A DNA stretch of 16,747 nt from Bacteroidota bacterium (GCA_025360565.1 JANYBY010000415.1:1-16747), one strand, 5' to 3'. Shown: positions 1 to 7,227, numbered from the stretch's first letter. Program-made: numbers and translations. The notes: generated by a model not told the origin, from the sequence alone.

Positions 1-2
1 TT

Positions 3-1187
3 TATAACAAAGGCGTTCCCAACCGAAGCTTTATTTCACTTGGCCTTAACTTTAGCGCCCCTTTAACTGTAAGTACAAAAGAAAAAAACGAGATTGATGA
101 TATTAATTACAAATTAAAATCGTTTCAATCCAACAATTCGAGCGCGGTGAACGAAAGCGCTAACACCGAATATTTTATTCTTAATTTATTGTACGAATAC
201 CGGTATAAATTAAAGCAGTATTTTGCCTTACTTGAAAAAAGAAAATTGTTTGAAGAACTTTTAAGAACCGAAAAAGCTAAACAAAAATTGAGCAGTGTTG
301 AGTTCAACCCAAACACCGCCATTTATATTTTAGACGATTATTGGTCAAACTCCATTGAGCTTTTAGATCTTCACCAACAGCTTTACGGTACCCTATTGAA
401 TATTTGCGAAAAAGTGCCAACACTTGATATAAATACTGTTATTAAACCAATTAACATGTCCGATTACGCCGGCTCACTTCCTCCCAACCCAAGCAAATCA
501 ATTTACATTTGGAGCAAATCGTTTAAAGAACACAGCGTTTCGTTTATCAGCGAATACATAAAATTAAACGCGTTTACCGATGTTGTTGTTTCGTATCGAA
601 ATGATAAAGCTTATATAAATGAACTGAAAGATCTGATAAAAAATTCAGCCGCCAATAAAGTTCATTTAATGATAGGTCAAAATAAATTATTGGGCAAAAG
701 CATATTGCCAACGCTCGACAGCATAAAACAAAATATTACCCTCACGAATATTTACGGAATTCATTTAGATATTGAACCACAGGCACTCGATGATTTTAAA
801 GAAAATAAAGACAAGTATTTTTCTCAATACCTTTTGTTGCTTGACGAGTCTTCAAAATTTGCAAAAGCAAACGGGCTCAAATTATCGGTTTCTATCCCGT
901 TAAATTATCCTGAAAATATACTCAGCCCCATTTTCGCCAAGTGTGATTATGTTTATTTAATGGCGTACGAAAATGTGGGCCCAGATTTTATCAACCGAAA
1001 AACAGAAGAGGAAGTTAAAACGGATAGATCTAAGATCGTACTCGCATTAAGAGCAAAAGATTTTGAGTCGCGCGATAAAATGGAAAAATTGTTTGAAACA
1101 TTGGGTATAAAGAACAGAGCATACCACGATCTGGAAAGCATGTATGAGTTGGATAAAAAAAGTGTGCAAGTAAAAGATAAACGATGA
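3..1187 (+). CDS. TolC-like outer-membrane factor fused to a GH18-like TIM-barrel domain (5' end outside window)
   Basis: The frame is open from base 3 to the TGA at 1185-1187, giving 394 visible residues with no start inside, so the gene is 5'-truncated by the window. An internal GTG at 147 should not be taken as the start. Visible residues 1-140 look like the second half of a TolC/OMF protein: a strand ending in a GLNFSAPL-type motif, then long amphipathic helices (roughly 30-140). From about residue 163 a different domain begins, with alternating strands and helices. It carries YGIHLDIEP (251-259), which aligns with the GH18 signature DGIDIDWEYP and keeps D256 and E258 but has Tyr and His in place of the first two Asp. 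A later DYVYLMAYE (315-323) matches the GH18 'MxYD' strand. The TolC C-terminus lies in the periplasm, so the enzyme-like domain should too. It is first in an operon with a HlyD adaptor and a GT2 synthase. Activity is inferred, not proven. Confidence 0.7.
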   Translation, partial: YNKGVPNRSFISLGLNFSAPLTVSTKEKNEIDDINYKLKSFQSNNSSAVNESANTEYFILNLLYEYRYKLKQYFALLEKRKLFEELLRTEKAKQKLSSVEFNPNTAIYILDDYWSNSIELLDLHQQLYGTLLNICEKVPTLDINTVIKPINMSDYAGSLPPNPSKSIYIWSKSFKEHSVSFISEYIKLNAFTDVVVSYRNDKAYINELKDLIKNSAANKVHLMIGQNKLLGKSILPTLDSIKQNITLTNIYGIHLDIEPQALDDFKENKDKYFSQYLLLLDESSKFAKANGLKLSVSIPLNYPENILSPIFAKCDYVYLMAYENVGPDFINRKTEEEVKTDRSKIVLALRAKDFESRDKMEKLFETLGIKNRAYHDLESMYELDKKSVQVKDKR

Positions 1188-1210
1188 AGTAGAATAAGAT
1201 TCACTTCATC
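1183..1210 (+). other. intercistronic hairpin spanning the stop codon of the TolC-GH gene
   Basis: GATGAAGT (1183-1190) plus GAAT (1192-1195) pair with ATTC (1199-1202) plus ACTTCATC (1203-1210). This gives a 12-bp stem with one bulged A at 1191 and an AAG loop (1196-1198). The stop codon at 1185-1187 lies inside the stem. No T-run follows and the next gene starts 20 nt later, so this is not a classic terminator. It could stabilise or process the mRNA, or slow translation between the two genes. The structure is seen in the sequence; the role is inferred. Confidence 0.55.
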
Positions 1211-1230
1211 ACCTAAAACAAAAACGATAA

Positions 1231-2361
1231 ATGAAAAGTATAAGCTTTCAAAGAAATAAATCGTTAATAAGAATTGTTAATGAGAAACATGCCCGGAAAG
1301 GAAAGAACTGGGATAAGCTTATTTACATTGGCTTATTGGCTATTTTTGTTATTCTCATAATTTACTATACAATTAATAAATTATTTTTTATTCACGCAAA
1401 TGGCCATGTTATTATAGAAAGTACAAAAGTACGTTTAACAGATGATGCCAGGTTGATTGATTTTTACGTAGCCGAAGGGGATAGCGTGGGCCTTAACGAC
1501 ACTTTATTCTCATACGCCTTGGATCTTGATCAGGATCAAAGTTCCAACTCCACCCTCAATTCAGATATTATTGCCAACGCGCAAGGCGAATCGCGCGACC
1601 TTTGGCATTTAAAAGAATTGCACAGTTTAAAAAAATCGGTTCAAGTGAATGGCACCAAAATAAGAGAGAACAACCGAATTATAAAAGATTATCAAAATGA
1701 AATTAAACGCTTAACAAACGAAGTTATATTAGATGTGTTACCAAAAGCGCGATTAGATGTTATACAAACCGAAATATTAAAATTAAAGAACGAGAACGGT
1801 CAGTTGGAAGAAGAGAACGGATCGTATAGGGAATTAATGAATACCATAGTGCCGTTGCCTGCTAACCGTACAAATTCCTCAACCAAAGAAATTAAACACA
1901 ACGGTAAAGGCGGCATGACGGACATTAGCAAACTTCATATCAATAAATTATTTTTTACTGATGAGTTGCTCACACACGAAAAATATTTTAGGTCGCCAAT
2001 GGGTGGTATTATTACGCGAATTTTTATTAAACCAACTGAAACCGCTTTAAAGTCCGAAGAAATTTTAAATATCCACCGAGGGTTCCCGGCCTACATTAAA
2101 GCGTTCTTCGAACAAAAAGACCTTCGTTATTTTGCCAAAGGCGATAAATTTATTCTTGAATTTCCCGATGGATCAAAGAGCACCGGCGTACTTAAACGTT
2201 TTTACATTGCTACCTATCAAATGCCCGATGAATTTCAGGCTAAATATGAACCAACCACCCGAACCATTGCCGGCGATATTTATCCCGAAAAAGAAGAGGA
2301 TAGAGAAAAGTGGCTTATTTTTAATAAAATGAGTGTTGAGATTACAAAATTTAAATATTAA
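1231..2361 (+). CDS. HlyD-type membrane-fusion (periplasmic adaptor) protein
   Basis: The 376-residue protein has a basic N-terminal cytoplasmic stretch (1-28) and one membrane helix (about 30-52). A first half-motif of a barrel-sandwich (lipoyl-like) domain follows (about 56-95, with the typical 'V.EGD.V..ND.LF' turn). A charged, coiled-coil-prone hairpin spans about 125-205, and the second half-motif lies at about 252-285, beginning RSPMGGIITRIFI. A beta-barrel-like tail completes it. This is the order expected for the HlyD/EmrA family, whose members link an inner-membrane machine to a TolC-type channel. Here the inner-membrane partner encoded nearby is a GT2 synthase, not an ABC or RND pump, so the exported substrate is probably a polysaccharide. 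The gene starts 43 nt after the TolC-GH gene. Its TAA shares one base with the next ATG (TAATG at 2359-2363), indicating translational coupling. The linker at about 206-235 is low in recognisable structure. Confidence 0.85.
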   Translation: MKSISFQRNKSLIRIVNEKHARKGKNWDKLIYIGLLAIFVILIIYYTINKLFFIHANGHVIIESTKVRLTDDARLIDFYVAEGDSVGLNDTLFSYALDLDQDQSSNSTLNSDIIANAQGESRDLWHLKELHSLKKSVQVNGTKIRENNRIIKDYQNEIKRLTNEVILDVLPKARLDVIQTEILKLKNENGQLEEENGSYRELMNTIVPLPANRTNSSTKEIKHNGKGGMTDISKLHINKLFFTDELLTHEKYFRSPMGGIITRIFIKPTETALKSEEILNIHRGFPAYIKAFFEQKDLRYFAKGDKFILEFPDGSKSTGVLKRFYIATYQMPDEFQAKYEPTTRTIAGDIYPEKEEDREKWLIFNKMSVEITKFKY

Positions 2362-3803
2362 TGGAAGTTTTAAAGCAAAATAAATTCGAAACCGGCGAGA
2401 ATGTTTTAAAACATAACGACCTTACTTTTTACATGCTTGAACATGAAAGTTCATTAAAAATAGAGCATTTGATAGATTATAATGCAATTATTTTAGATGG
2501 TACAGATGTTGATTTTACGAGAACCATTCTTAAAAAATTCAGGTCGCACAGTAACCACAATTATTATTTAAAACCCATTTTTTTAATTAATTACAAAGTA
2601 CTCAACGATCCTTTTATTGAAGAACTGCACGATGGAGTAATTCTTTCGGCCGAACAAATTCCTGAAAAAAGTAACGAGGTACACGAGATTGAAACCAGAA
2701 TAACACATTTGGATCATGAGCCAGGCGTAACCTTTGAGATACAACTTTTTAAAAAGATCGTGAGCTTTCTTTATACCCGCGAAACAAGAAACATTAAACC
2801 TTTTCCATATGTATATTCTTCTATCGGATACACCTACCCTATTGTTTCTGTAAATTTTGATTCCTTTGAAGAATTTAGGGTTCTGGAAATTTTAACCTGG
2901 GCCGAAAGTGAAAATTTAATTTGGCCCGATTTTGTTGATCGCGCGTATTTTTGCAACAGCTGTAAAGCAGGCCACTTAAGCTTTCGCGAGGTTTGCCCTA
3001 CTTGCGATTCATCAAACATGAAATCACAGGATCTGGTTCACCACTTTCCGTGCGGATACATTGGCCCTATTTCTGATTTCAGAAATACAATTGATACCAA
3101 TATGTCATGCCCAAAATGTTCAAAGAACTTAAGGCATATTGGCGTGGATTACGATAAACCCTCGTTAATTAATCACTGTCAGAACTGCGACGAGGTTTTT
3201 CAGGATTATTTAGTAAAAGCAAAATGCGTACACTGCAAACACGATGGCGATGTGCAGTATTTACTTTCAAAAAATATTAATTCATACAAACTCACAAAAA
3301 AAGGAAGGTTCGCCGCAACATCCGGCATTATGGGGCAAATGTCTGAAAAGGAAGACGAGATCTTTGGCTCTGTGAACTCAAACACTTTCCACACTATGAT
3401 GCATTACGAAAATGAACGAATGAAAAGTAATGCTTCTTTAAAAGCCAACATTGCCGCACTTCACCTCGAAAACATTTTTGACCTTACCCGTAAACTCGGA
3501 AAAATAAAAGAAAAAGTATTTTTAACCGAAATGGTTCATATTATTAGGGAAAATATTCGCACAACCGATTTTATTAATGTCACCAATCCTTCAATGATAT
3601 TTATCTGTATCCTTGATACTGAACTGGCCACCGCGAATTATTACCTTACAAAAATGAGCGATAAATTAAAGGAACTCGTAAATAACAATTTTGATAAGTT
3701 TGATCTGCACACCGAATTTAAAGTTGAACCTCTGCAAAGGGAAATTTCTTTTGAAAAACAAATGAAAGAACTCATTAAATTTCTTGTTGAGTCGCATGAT
3801 TGA
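2361..3803 (+). CDS. pseudo-receiver / TackOD1-like zinc-ribbon / degenerate GGDEF-like regulatory protein
   Basis: The 480-residue protein has no signal peptide or membrane helix, so it is cytoplasmic. Residues 1-100 look like a receiver fold without its active site: AIILDGTD (42-49) and KPIFLIN (71-77) resemble the central strands, but the acidic pocket and conserved Lys are not evident. Residues 198-292 hold five CxxC pairs (C198/C201, C212/C215, C250/C253, C273/C276, C289/C292) plus HFPC231. With the LRHIGVDYDKP segment (257-267) this resembles TackOD1, a zinc-ribbon output domain first named from Thaumarchaeota. Residues 360-445 recall the second half of a GGDEF domain (VHIIRENIRTTDFI, then a hydrophobic strand), but NPSMIF stands where GGDEF would be, so cyclase activity is unlikely. 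It may sense a ligand or partner and control the synthase encoded next to it. It overlaps both neighbours. Domain names come from motif memory; the zinc-ribbon block is the most secure part. Confidence 0.65.
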   Translation: MEVLKQNKFETGENVLKHNDLTFYMLEHESSLKIEHLIDYNAIILDGTDVDFTRTILKKFRSHSNHNYYLKPIFLINYKVLNDPFIEELHDGVILSAEQIPEKSNEVHEIETRITHLDHEPGVTFEIQLFKKIVSFLYTRETRNIKPFPYVYSSIGYTYPIVSVNFDSFEEFRVLEILTWAESENLIWPDFVDRAYFCNSCKAGHLSFREVCPTCDSSNMKSQDLVHHFPCGYIGPISDFRNTIDTNMSCPKCSKNLRHIGVDYDKPSLINHCQNCDEVFQDYLVKAKCVHCKHDGDVQYLLSKNINSYKLTKKGRFAATSGIMGQMSEKEDEIFGSVNSNTFHTMMHYENERMKSNASLKANIAALHLENIFDLTRKLGKIKEKVFLTEMVHIIRENIRTTDFINVTNPSMIFICILDTELATANYYLTKMSDKLKELVNNNFDKFDLHTEFKVEPLQREISFEKQMKELIKFLVESHD

Positions 3804-5106
3804 GGCAATTGACAATTTTTTTAATTACATTTTTACCGTTGGCCCTTTAAAATTAGTAAGGGTGTTTTGGTTTTTTGTGTTCTTTGAGTTTATCCGTTTT
3901 TTTTTATTCGAATTAATTGTACTCATTATCTGGAAATTAAATGAGCCAAAACGCAAACTTAAATTGCTCGATGCCAGAATTCGATTGTACATTGAGCGGC
4001 CGCTCATTTCAATCATTGTGCCGGGCAAAAACGAAGGCAAACATATTTACAAACTTATTATTTCTTTAAAAGAACAAACTTATAAGAACTTTGAACTCAT
4101 TGTAATTGACGATGGCTCGGATGATGACACCGAATCTATTTGTAAAGGATTACAAAAAGCGGGTTTAATAAATTTATTTATCCGTAACGATGTACGCGGC
4201 GGAAAAGCATCGGCCGCTAATTTAGGTTACCGTTATTCAAAAGGAAAAATAATTATTCACCTTGATGCCGATTGCAGTTATGATAACGATGCCGTTGAAA
4301 AAATTGTGATCCCTTTTTATACCAACCAAAATATTGGCGCGGTTGGCGGAAATGTTTTTGTTAGAAATTACAAAGATAATCTATGCACCACTCTCCAGGC
4401 AATTGAATATGCCGACACCATTTCGGCAGGCCGTATTACTACAAGTTACCTCGGTATTTACCGTGTTGTTTCGGGCGCATTCGGTGCATTCTTAAAAGAG
4501 GCGCTAGATCGTGTGGGCGGCTGGGATATAGGCCCCGGGCTTGATGGCGACATTACCGTTAAATTACGAAAGCTCGGTTATAAGATCGCTTTTGAACCCG
4601 ATGCGGTGTGCCAAACTAATGTGCCCAATACGTTTAAAAAATTAATGAACCAGCGTTTGCGATGGGATAAATCCATTATCCGTTTCAGGCTCCGCAAACA
4701 CCGCGATGTTTTTGTGCCAAACGCCAAATTCAGTTTCTCAAACTTTTTTTCATCTTTAGAAAATATTACTTACAACCTCGTTTTAAATTTAAAATGGTGG
4801 GTTTATATTTTCGATCTTTTGCTGCATTATTTAAATCAACTTAAATTTATTTTCACCTTCAATATTTTACTTTATACCACTACCAATTATTTAAAATTTA
4901 TTCTCTTTTCTTTGTTCAGGAATAGAAAAAACGAATCCGTTGGTTATTTTTTAGTTTACATTCCGTGCATGGTCTTTTATTTCGGATTCTATTTACGGTT
5001 GGTAAGATCTGTGGCCTACACACAAGAATTCTTTTTCAAAAAATCGTACGAAGACCCCTGGAACCCGCAAAAATCTTCCGCGCACGCCAAGGAGCTGGGG
5101 CTGTAA
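3796..5106 (+). CDS. family 2 processive glycosyltransferase (membrane polysaccharide synthase)
   Basis: Translation from ATG 3796 gives 436 residues and overlaps the upstream gene by 8 nt. A TTG at 3784 would add four residues and is less likely. Numbered from that TTG, the protein has an N-terminal membrane helix (about 27-50) and a GT2 A-domain from 74: SIIVPGKNE, the UDP-binding VIDDGS (107-112), DAD (161-163), and QRLRW (290-294), which is the Q(Q/R)xRW signature of processive beta-synthases such as BcsA, PgaC and NodC. The catalytic-base 'ED' appears as GLDGD (252-256), so D256 is kept but the preceding acid is Gly. Three or four hydrophobic segments (about 330-410) follow. There is no PilZ domain, so control may rest with the TackOD1-like protein. 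The sugar polymerised cannot be read from the sequence. The last ten or so codons lie in a repeat that recurs twice downstream. Confidence 0.85.
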   Translation: MIEAIDNFFNYIFTVGPLKLVRVFWFFVFFEFIRFFLFELIVLIIWKLNEPKRKLKLLDARIRLYIERPLISIIVPGKNEGKHIYKLIISLKEQTYKNFELIVIDDGSDDDTESICKGLQKAGLINLFIRNDVRGGKASAANLGYRYSKGKIIIHLDADCSYDNDAVEKIVIPFYTNQNIGAVGGNVFVRNYKDNLCTTLQAIEYADTISAGRITTSYLGIYRVVSGAFGAFLKEALDRVGGWDIGPGLDGDITVKLRKLGYKIAFEPDAVCQTNVPNTFKKLMNQRLRWDKSIIRFRLRKHRDVFVPNAKFSFSNFFSSLENITYNLVLNLKWWVYIFDLLLHYLNQLKFIFTFNILLYTTTNYLKFILFSLFRNRKNESVGYFLVYIPCMVFYFGFYLRLVRSVAYTQEFFFKKSYEDPWNPQKSSAHAKELGL

Positions 5107-5140
5107 TAGAACGCAGATAACGCAGATGGTTATGATAAAT
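5105..5140 (+). repeat. dispersed repeat B, copy 1 (AACGCAGAT type)
   Basis: AATAGAACGCAGATAACGCA followed by GATGGTTATGAT recurs almost unchanged at 6086-6121. In both places a CTGCGAAAATC motif follows downstream (5154-5164 and 6166-6176). It lies directly after the GT2 stop codon. Confidence 0.7.
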
Positions 5141-5204
5141 TATGCTCTTTTACCTGCGAAAATCTTCCGCGAACGCCAAAGAACTGTGGCTTTAGTTAAC
5201 AACC

Positions 5205-5267
5205 GTCATCCCGAGGAACGAGGGATCTTTTTCATAGCACAAAAGATCCCTCCTGTGTCGGGATGAC
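5205..5267. terminator. two-stage palindrome, possible bidirectional terminator or REP-like element
   Basis: The outer arms are GTCATCCCGA (5205-5214) and TCGGGATGAC (5258-5267). The inner arms are GAGGGATCTTTT (5220-5231) and AAAAGATCCCTC (5241-5252), perfect over 12 bp with a 9-nt loop. It sits between two convergent transcription units, where a stable hairpin could stop transcription from either side or protect 3' ends. No clean T-run follows the outer stem, so it could equally be a mobile REP-like repeat. Confidence 0.45.
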
Positions 5268-5333
5268 TGATATGCCGGAGAAGGCACCGATCCTCAAAAA
5301 TCGTCGACGCACGCCAAGGAGCTGGGGCTTTAA

Positions 5334-5467
5334 CAAACGAACCGTCATCCCGACGAAGGAGGGATCCGTTCTAAACAAATGTGTGTCTCAATGTAAACTT
5401 CTATCAAGAACGCTATCCTCGTACCTCGCAAAGACGGTTCGTTTGTGTGGAAAGGAATGACGGTTCG
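5334..5467. repeat. second ATCCCGA-type inverted repeat with nested arms
   Basis: CAAACGAACCGTC (5334-5346) has a perfect reverse complement at 5433-5445. A second partial reverse complement, ATGACGGTTCG, lies at 5457-5467 and pairs with 5338-5348. One arm therefore has two possible partners. The segment begins with the same GTCATCCCGA core as the previous palindrome (here 5344-5353). Confidence 0.6.
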
Positions 5468-5496
5468 CCTTTTTACTTTTGACTTCTAAATTTTAC

Positions 5497-6018
5497 TTAT
5501 TTTTTCACCCCATGTTTCATGATCGAGTCGGCATTACGCAAAAACCTGATCTGCTCTTTCCCGGGCACCGATCCCACCGGATAACCCAATGAACCAAAAG
5601 GAATGATATTATATTTTTGTGTTGCGCTATCTTTTGTCATATTAAAGATCCAAACTGTAGGAAATCCACTTACGCCAAATGTTTGCTGCAAACTATTATT
5701 TTGCTGTTGTAATTCCGGACTCAATTGTTTGGCCCTCGGAAAATCAAGTTCAATTAAGGTCACATTTTTGTTGGCCCATTTTACAAATTCGGGTTTGGCA
5801 AAAACATCTTTTTGTAATTTAATACACCAGCCGCACCAATCGCTGCCGGTAAAAAAAGCGAAGATCGGCTTTTTTGTTTTTATCGAAATTTCGTTGGTTT
5901 TTACCAAGTCGGTATGCCACACAAGCGAATCTTTTTTAAGCGCCTTTCCCGCTTTTTTTTGAGCAATAAAAATAAAATTGCTCAGCAATAAGATCAGTAT
6001 GAGTGTTAATTTTTTCAT
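5497..6018 (-). CDS. secreted thioredoxin-family protein (WCGWC active site)
   Basis: The 173-residue protein has a lysine-led hydrophobic signal peptide (1-20), so it should be periplasmic or surface-exposed. The thioredoxin fold follows, with FFTGSDWCGWC placing the redox cysteines at C62 and C65 and the cis-proline in GFPT (P120). The spacing resembles the DsbD C-terminal/DUF255-like thioredoxins that reduce or isomerise disulfides, not the TlpA type. The tail after residue 130 ends basic. The start at 6018 is supported by the signal peptide directly after it. It is transcribed toward the exopolysaccharide operon and away from the TlpA gene; no partner gene adjoins it. The physiological substrate is unknown. 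Confidence 0.85.
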   Translation of the reverse strand: MKKLTLILILLLSNFIFIAQKKAGKALKKDSLVWHTDLVKTNEISIKTKKPIFAFFTGSDWCGWCIKLQKDVFAKPEFVKWANKNVTLIELDFPRAKQLSPELQQQNNSLQQTFGVSGFPTVWIFNMTKDSATQKYNIIPFGSLGYPVGSVPGKEQIRFLRNADSIMKHGVKK

Positions 6019-6085
6019 TTGGATACCGAAACTACTAAATTTTAAAATGAATTATATAAAAGCAAATGTTAATGTTTAATAATAG

Positions 6086-6330
6086 AATAGAACGCAGATA
6101 CCACAGATTGTTATGATCAAATAAGATTTTTCTCTTAAATCGGGGTCAAATTTCCAAACGGTTGTCTGCGAAAATCATGTAAAATAAACTTCATCTGCTT
6201 TCAACCCTCTCAAAATCTGTTAATAGGATTTAATTCGAATATAATTATCATCATTAAAAATCATCTTTAATCATAATTATCCGCGTCATCTGCGCCTGCC
6301 TGCCGGCAGGCAGGTTCCATCTTCCTAAAA
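6086..6330. repeat. MITE-like intergenic repeat (repeat B, copy 2) ending in CGCAGAT-type inverted ends
   Basis: The 480-nt gap between the divergent thioredoxin genes is largely this element. The left end is AACGCAGATACCACAGAT (6091-6108, the second copy of repeat B) and the right end contains ATCTGCG (6288-6294), its inverse. CTGCGAAAATC lies at 6166-6176, and AAAATCTGTTA-type phrases occur at about 6211-6224 and 6326-6340. Repeats of this wording (ACGCAGAT ... ATCTGCGT) are widespread in Bacteroidota. No gene was seen in the gap; a 15-codon frame at 6370 is not supported. Confidence 0.6.
6295..6314. repeat. 20-bp perfect palindrome inside repeat B
   Basis: CCTGCCTGCCGGCAGGCAGG is its own reverse complement and is far richer in GC than its surroundings. 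It sits at the right end of the repeat B element, directly after ATCTGCG. It resembles a palindrome often inserted in Bacteroidota intergenic repeats; function unknown. Confidence 0.8.
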
Positions 6331-6498
6331 TCTGTTAAAATCAGTATTAAATTTATTTTTCTTATTTTTATGGCTCAAATATTGTATTCCTTTATAAACA
6401 TAAAACCTATAATATGAAATAGCCATGCCTCAAACAGTACAAAAACAAAACACATGGCGTATTCCATATGACAATTAAAAAACAAATAAAAAAACCAT

Positions 6499-7014
6499 AT
6501 GAAAAACCTATCCTTAGCATTATTACTTTTAACTGCCTTCACATTTAATTCTTTTGCCGGCGATGGAGATAAAATTCCTGCCACTACGCTAAAAAAATTA
6601 GATGGCACAAAAGTTAACTCAAGCACTTTTTCAAATAACGGTAAACCAATTGTTATTAGTTTTTGGGCAAGCTGGTGCAAACCTTGCATTGCGGAGTTAG
6701 ACGCTATTAACGAAAATTACGCCGATTGGGTTAAAGAAACAGGCGTAAAATTAATTGCAATTAGTATTGATGATGCAAGAAGCACCGCAAAAGTTTCGCC
6801 GATCGTAAAAACAAAAGGATGGGAATACGAAATTTATCTTGACGAAAATTCGGATTTTAAACGCGCCATGAATGTGAACATGCCTCCTCAAACTTTTTTA
6901 ATTGACGGTAAAGGAAACATTGTTGATTCGCACACGGGTTTTTCGGCAGGCGACGACGATAAATTATACGCCAAAATTAAAAAACTTATTGCCGGCGAGA
7001 AGATAGAGCATTAG
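6499..7014 (+). CDS. TlpA-like periplasmic thioredoxin
   Basis: The 171-residue protein has a signal peptide (about 1-20, cleavage plausible after SFA). An AhpC/TSA-Redoxin fold follows, with ISFWASWCKPC giving redox cysteines C60 and C63, and a cis-proline in MPPQTFLID (about P130). Family members are membrane-side or periplasmic disulfide reductases. The gene stands 213 nt before the DUF6029-type gene, which is followed by an Omp28-like lipoprotein that has its own CxxC, so a role in folding or reducing these envelope proteins is plausible but inferred. The start is set by the signal peptide. The length is normal for a single-domain TlpA protein. Confidence 0.88.
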   Translation: MKNLSLALLLLTAFTFNSFAGDGDKIPATTLKKLDGTKVNSSTFSNNGKPIVISFWASWCKPCIAELDAINENYADWVKETGVKLIAISIDDARSTAKVSPIVKTKGWEYEIYLDENSDFKRAMNVNMPPQTFLIDGKGNIVDSHTGFSAGDDDKLYAKIKKLIAGEKIEH

Positions 7015-7036
7015 TCTACAAAAGTATTTCTTTATT

Positions 7037-7135
7037 TGGGCGCCCGGGCGGGCCATTGCGGGCTCCGCTTCGCTGCGGTTTTTTGCCTCGCCGAAAAGGC
7101 GGGCAAAAGAACCAAGCCCTTCATGTCCCTGGCGC
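7037..7135. repeat. GC-rich intergenic repeat with hairpins
   Basis: This block is strikingly GC-rich in an AT-rich genome. It contains the palindrome GGGCGCCC near its left end, then a stem of TTTTGCC/CGCC (7081-7092, one bulged T) pairing with GGCGGGCAAAA (7098-7108). It occupies the gap between the TlpA and DUF6029 genes and resembles a GC-rich palindromic repeat type found between Bacteroidota genes. No T-run follows the stem, so a terminator role is doubtful. Confidence 0.5.
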
Positions 7136-7211
7136 AGCATACCACTTTATTCAACCTTAACAGATTCCCATAATTTCGCCCAAAATAAGTGCGATTAATC
7201 AAAAATTCTTC

Positions 7212-7219
7212 TATTTTTG
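7212..7219 (+). promoter_or_regulatory. possible -7 element TATTTTTG of a Bacteroidota promoter
   Basis: TATTTTTG matches the TAnnTTTG -7 consensus of this phylum. It ends 8 nt before the chosen ATG (7228), which would give an almost leaderless transcript. No convincing -33 TTTG was seen at the proper distance, so this is only a half-site. Confidence 0.25.
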
Positions 7220-7227
7220 TGAGGATT

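Larger units (their letters stand above)
5067..5467. repeat. intergenic repeat field: 40-nt repeat A (three copies) interleaved with ATCCCGA palindromes
   Basis: Three copies of a 40-nt repeat lie at 5067-5106 (the 3' end of the GT2 gene), 5156-5195 and 5294-5333, sharing the core CGCCAAGGAGCTGGGGCT with few changes. Copies 2 and 3 are each followed by a GTCATCCCGA-type palindrome, so the unit A+palindrome repeats with a period of about 138 nt. The field occupies almost all of the 390-nt gap between the convergent GT2 and thioredoxin genes. Such composite repeats are common in Bacteroidota intergenic DNA. A 65-codon frame at 5263-5460 lies wholly inside the repeats and is not counted as a gene. 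Confidence 0.75.

Noticed and set aside
147..1187. GTG at 147 as the start of the first gene
   Set aside because: The same frame is open to base 3 and the upstream residues continue a TolC-like strand, so this is an internal codon of a gene that begins before the window.
5263..5460. 65-codon open frame between the GT2 and thioredoxin genes
   Set aside because: It lies entirely in repeat A and the ATCCCGA palindromes, has no recognisable motif, and its codons just read the repeat.
6370..6417. 15-codon reading frame upstream of the TlpA gene as a leader peptide
   Set aside because: No attenuator-like hairpins, codon runs or conservation evidence; likely chance in AT-rich DNA.
7081..7108. Rho-independent terminator after the TlpA gene
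   Set aside because: The stem is good but followed by GAACC, not a T-run, on either strand; kept only as part of a repeat.
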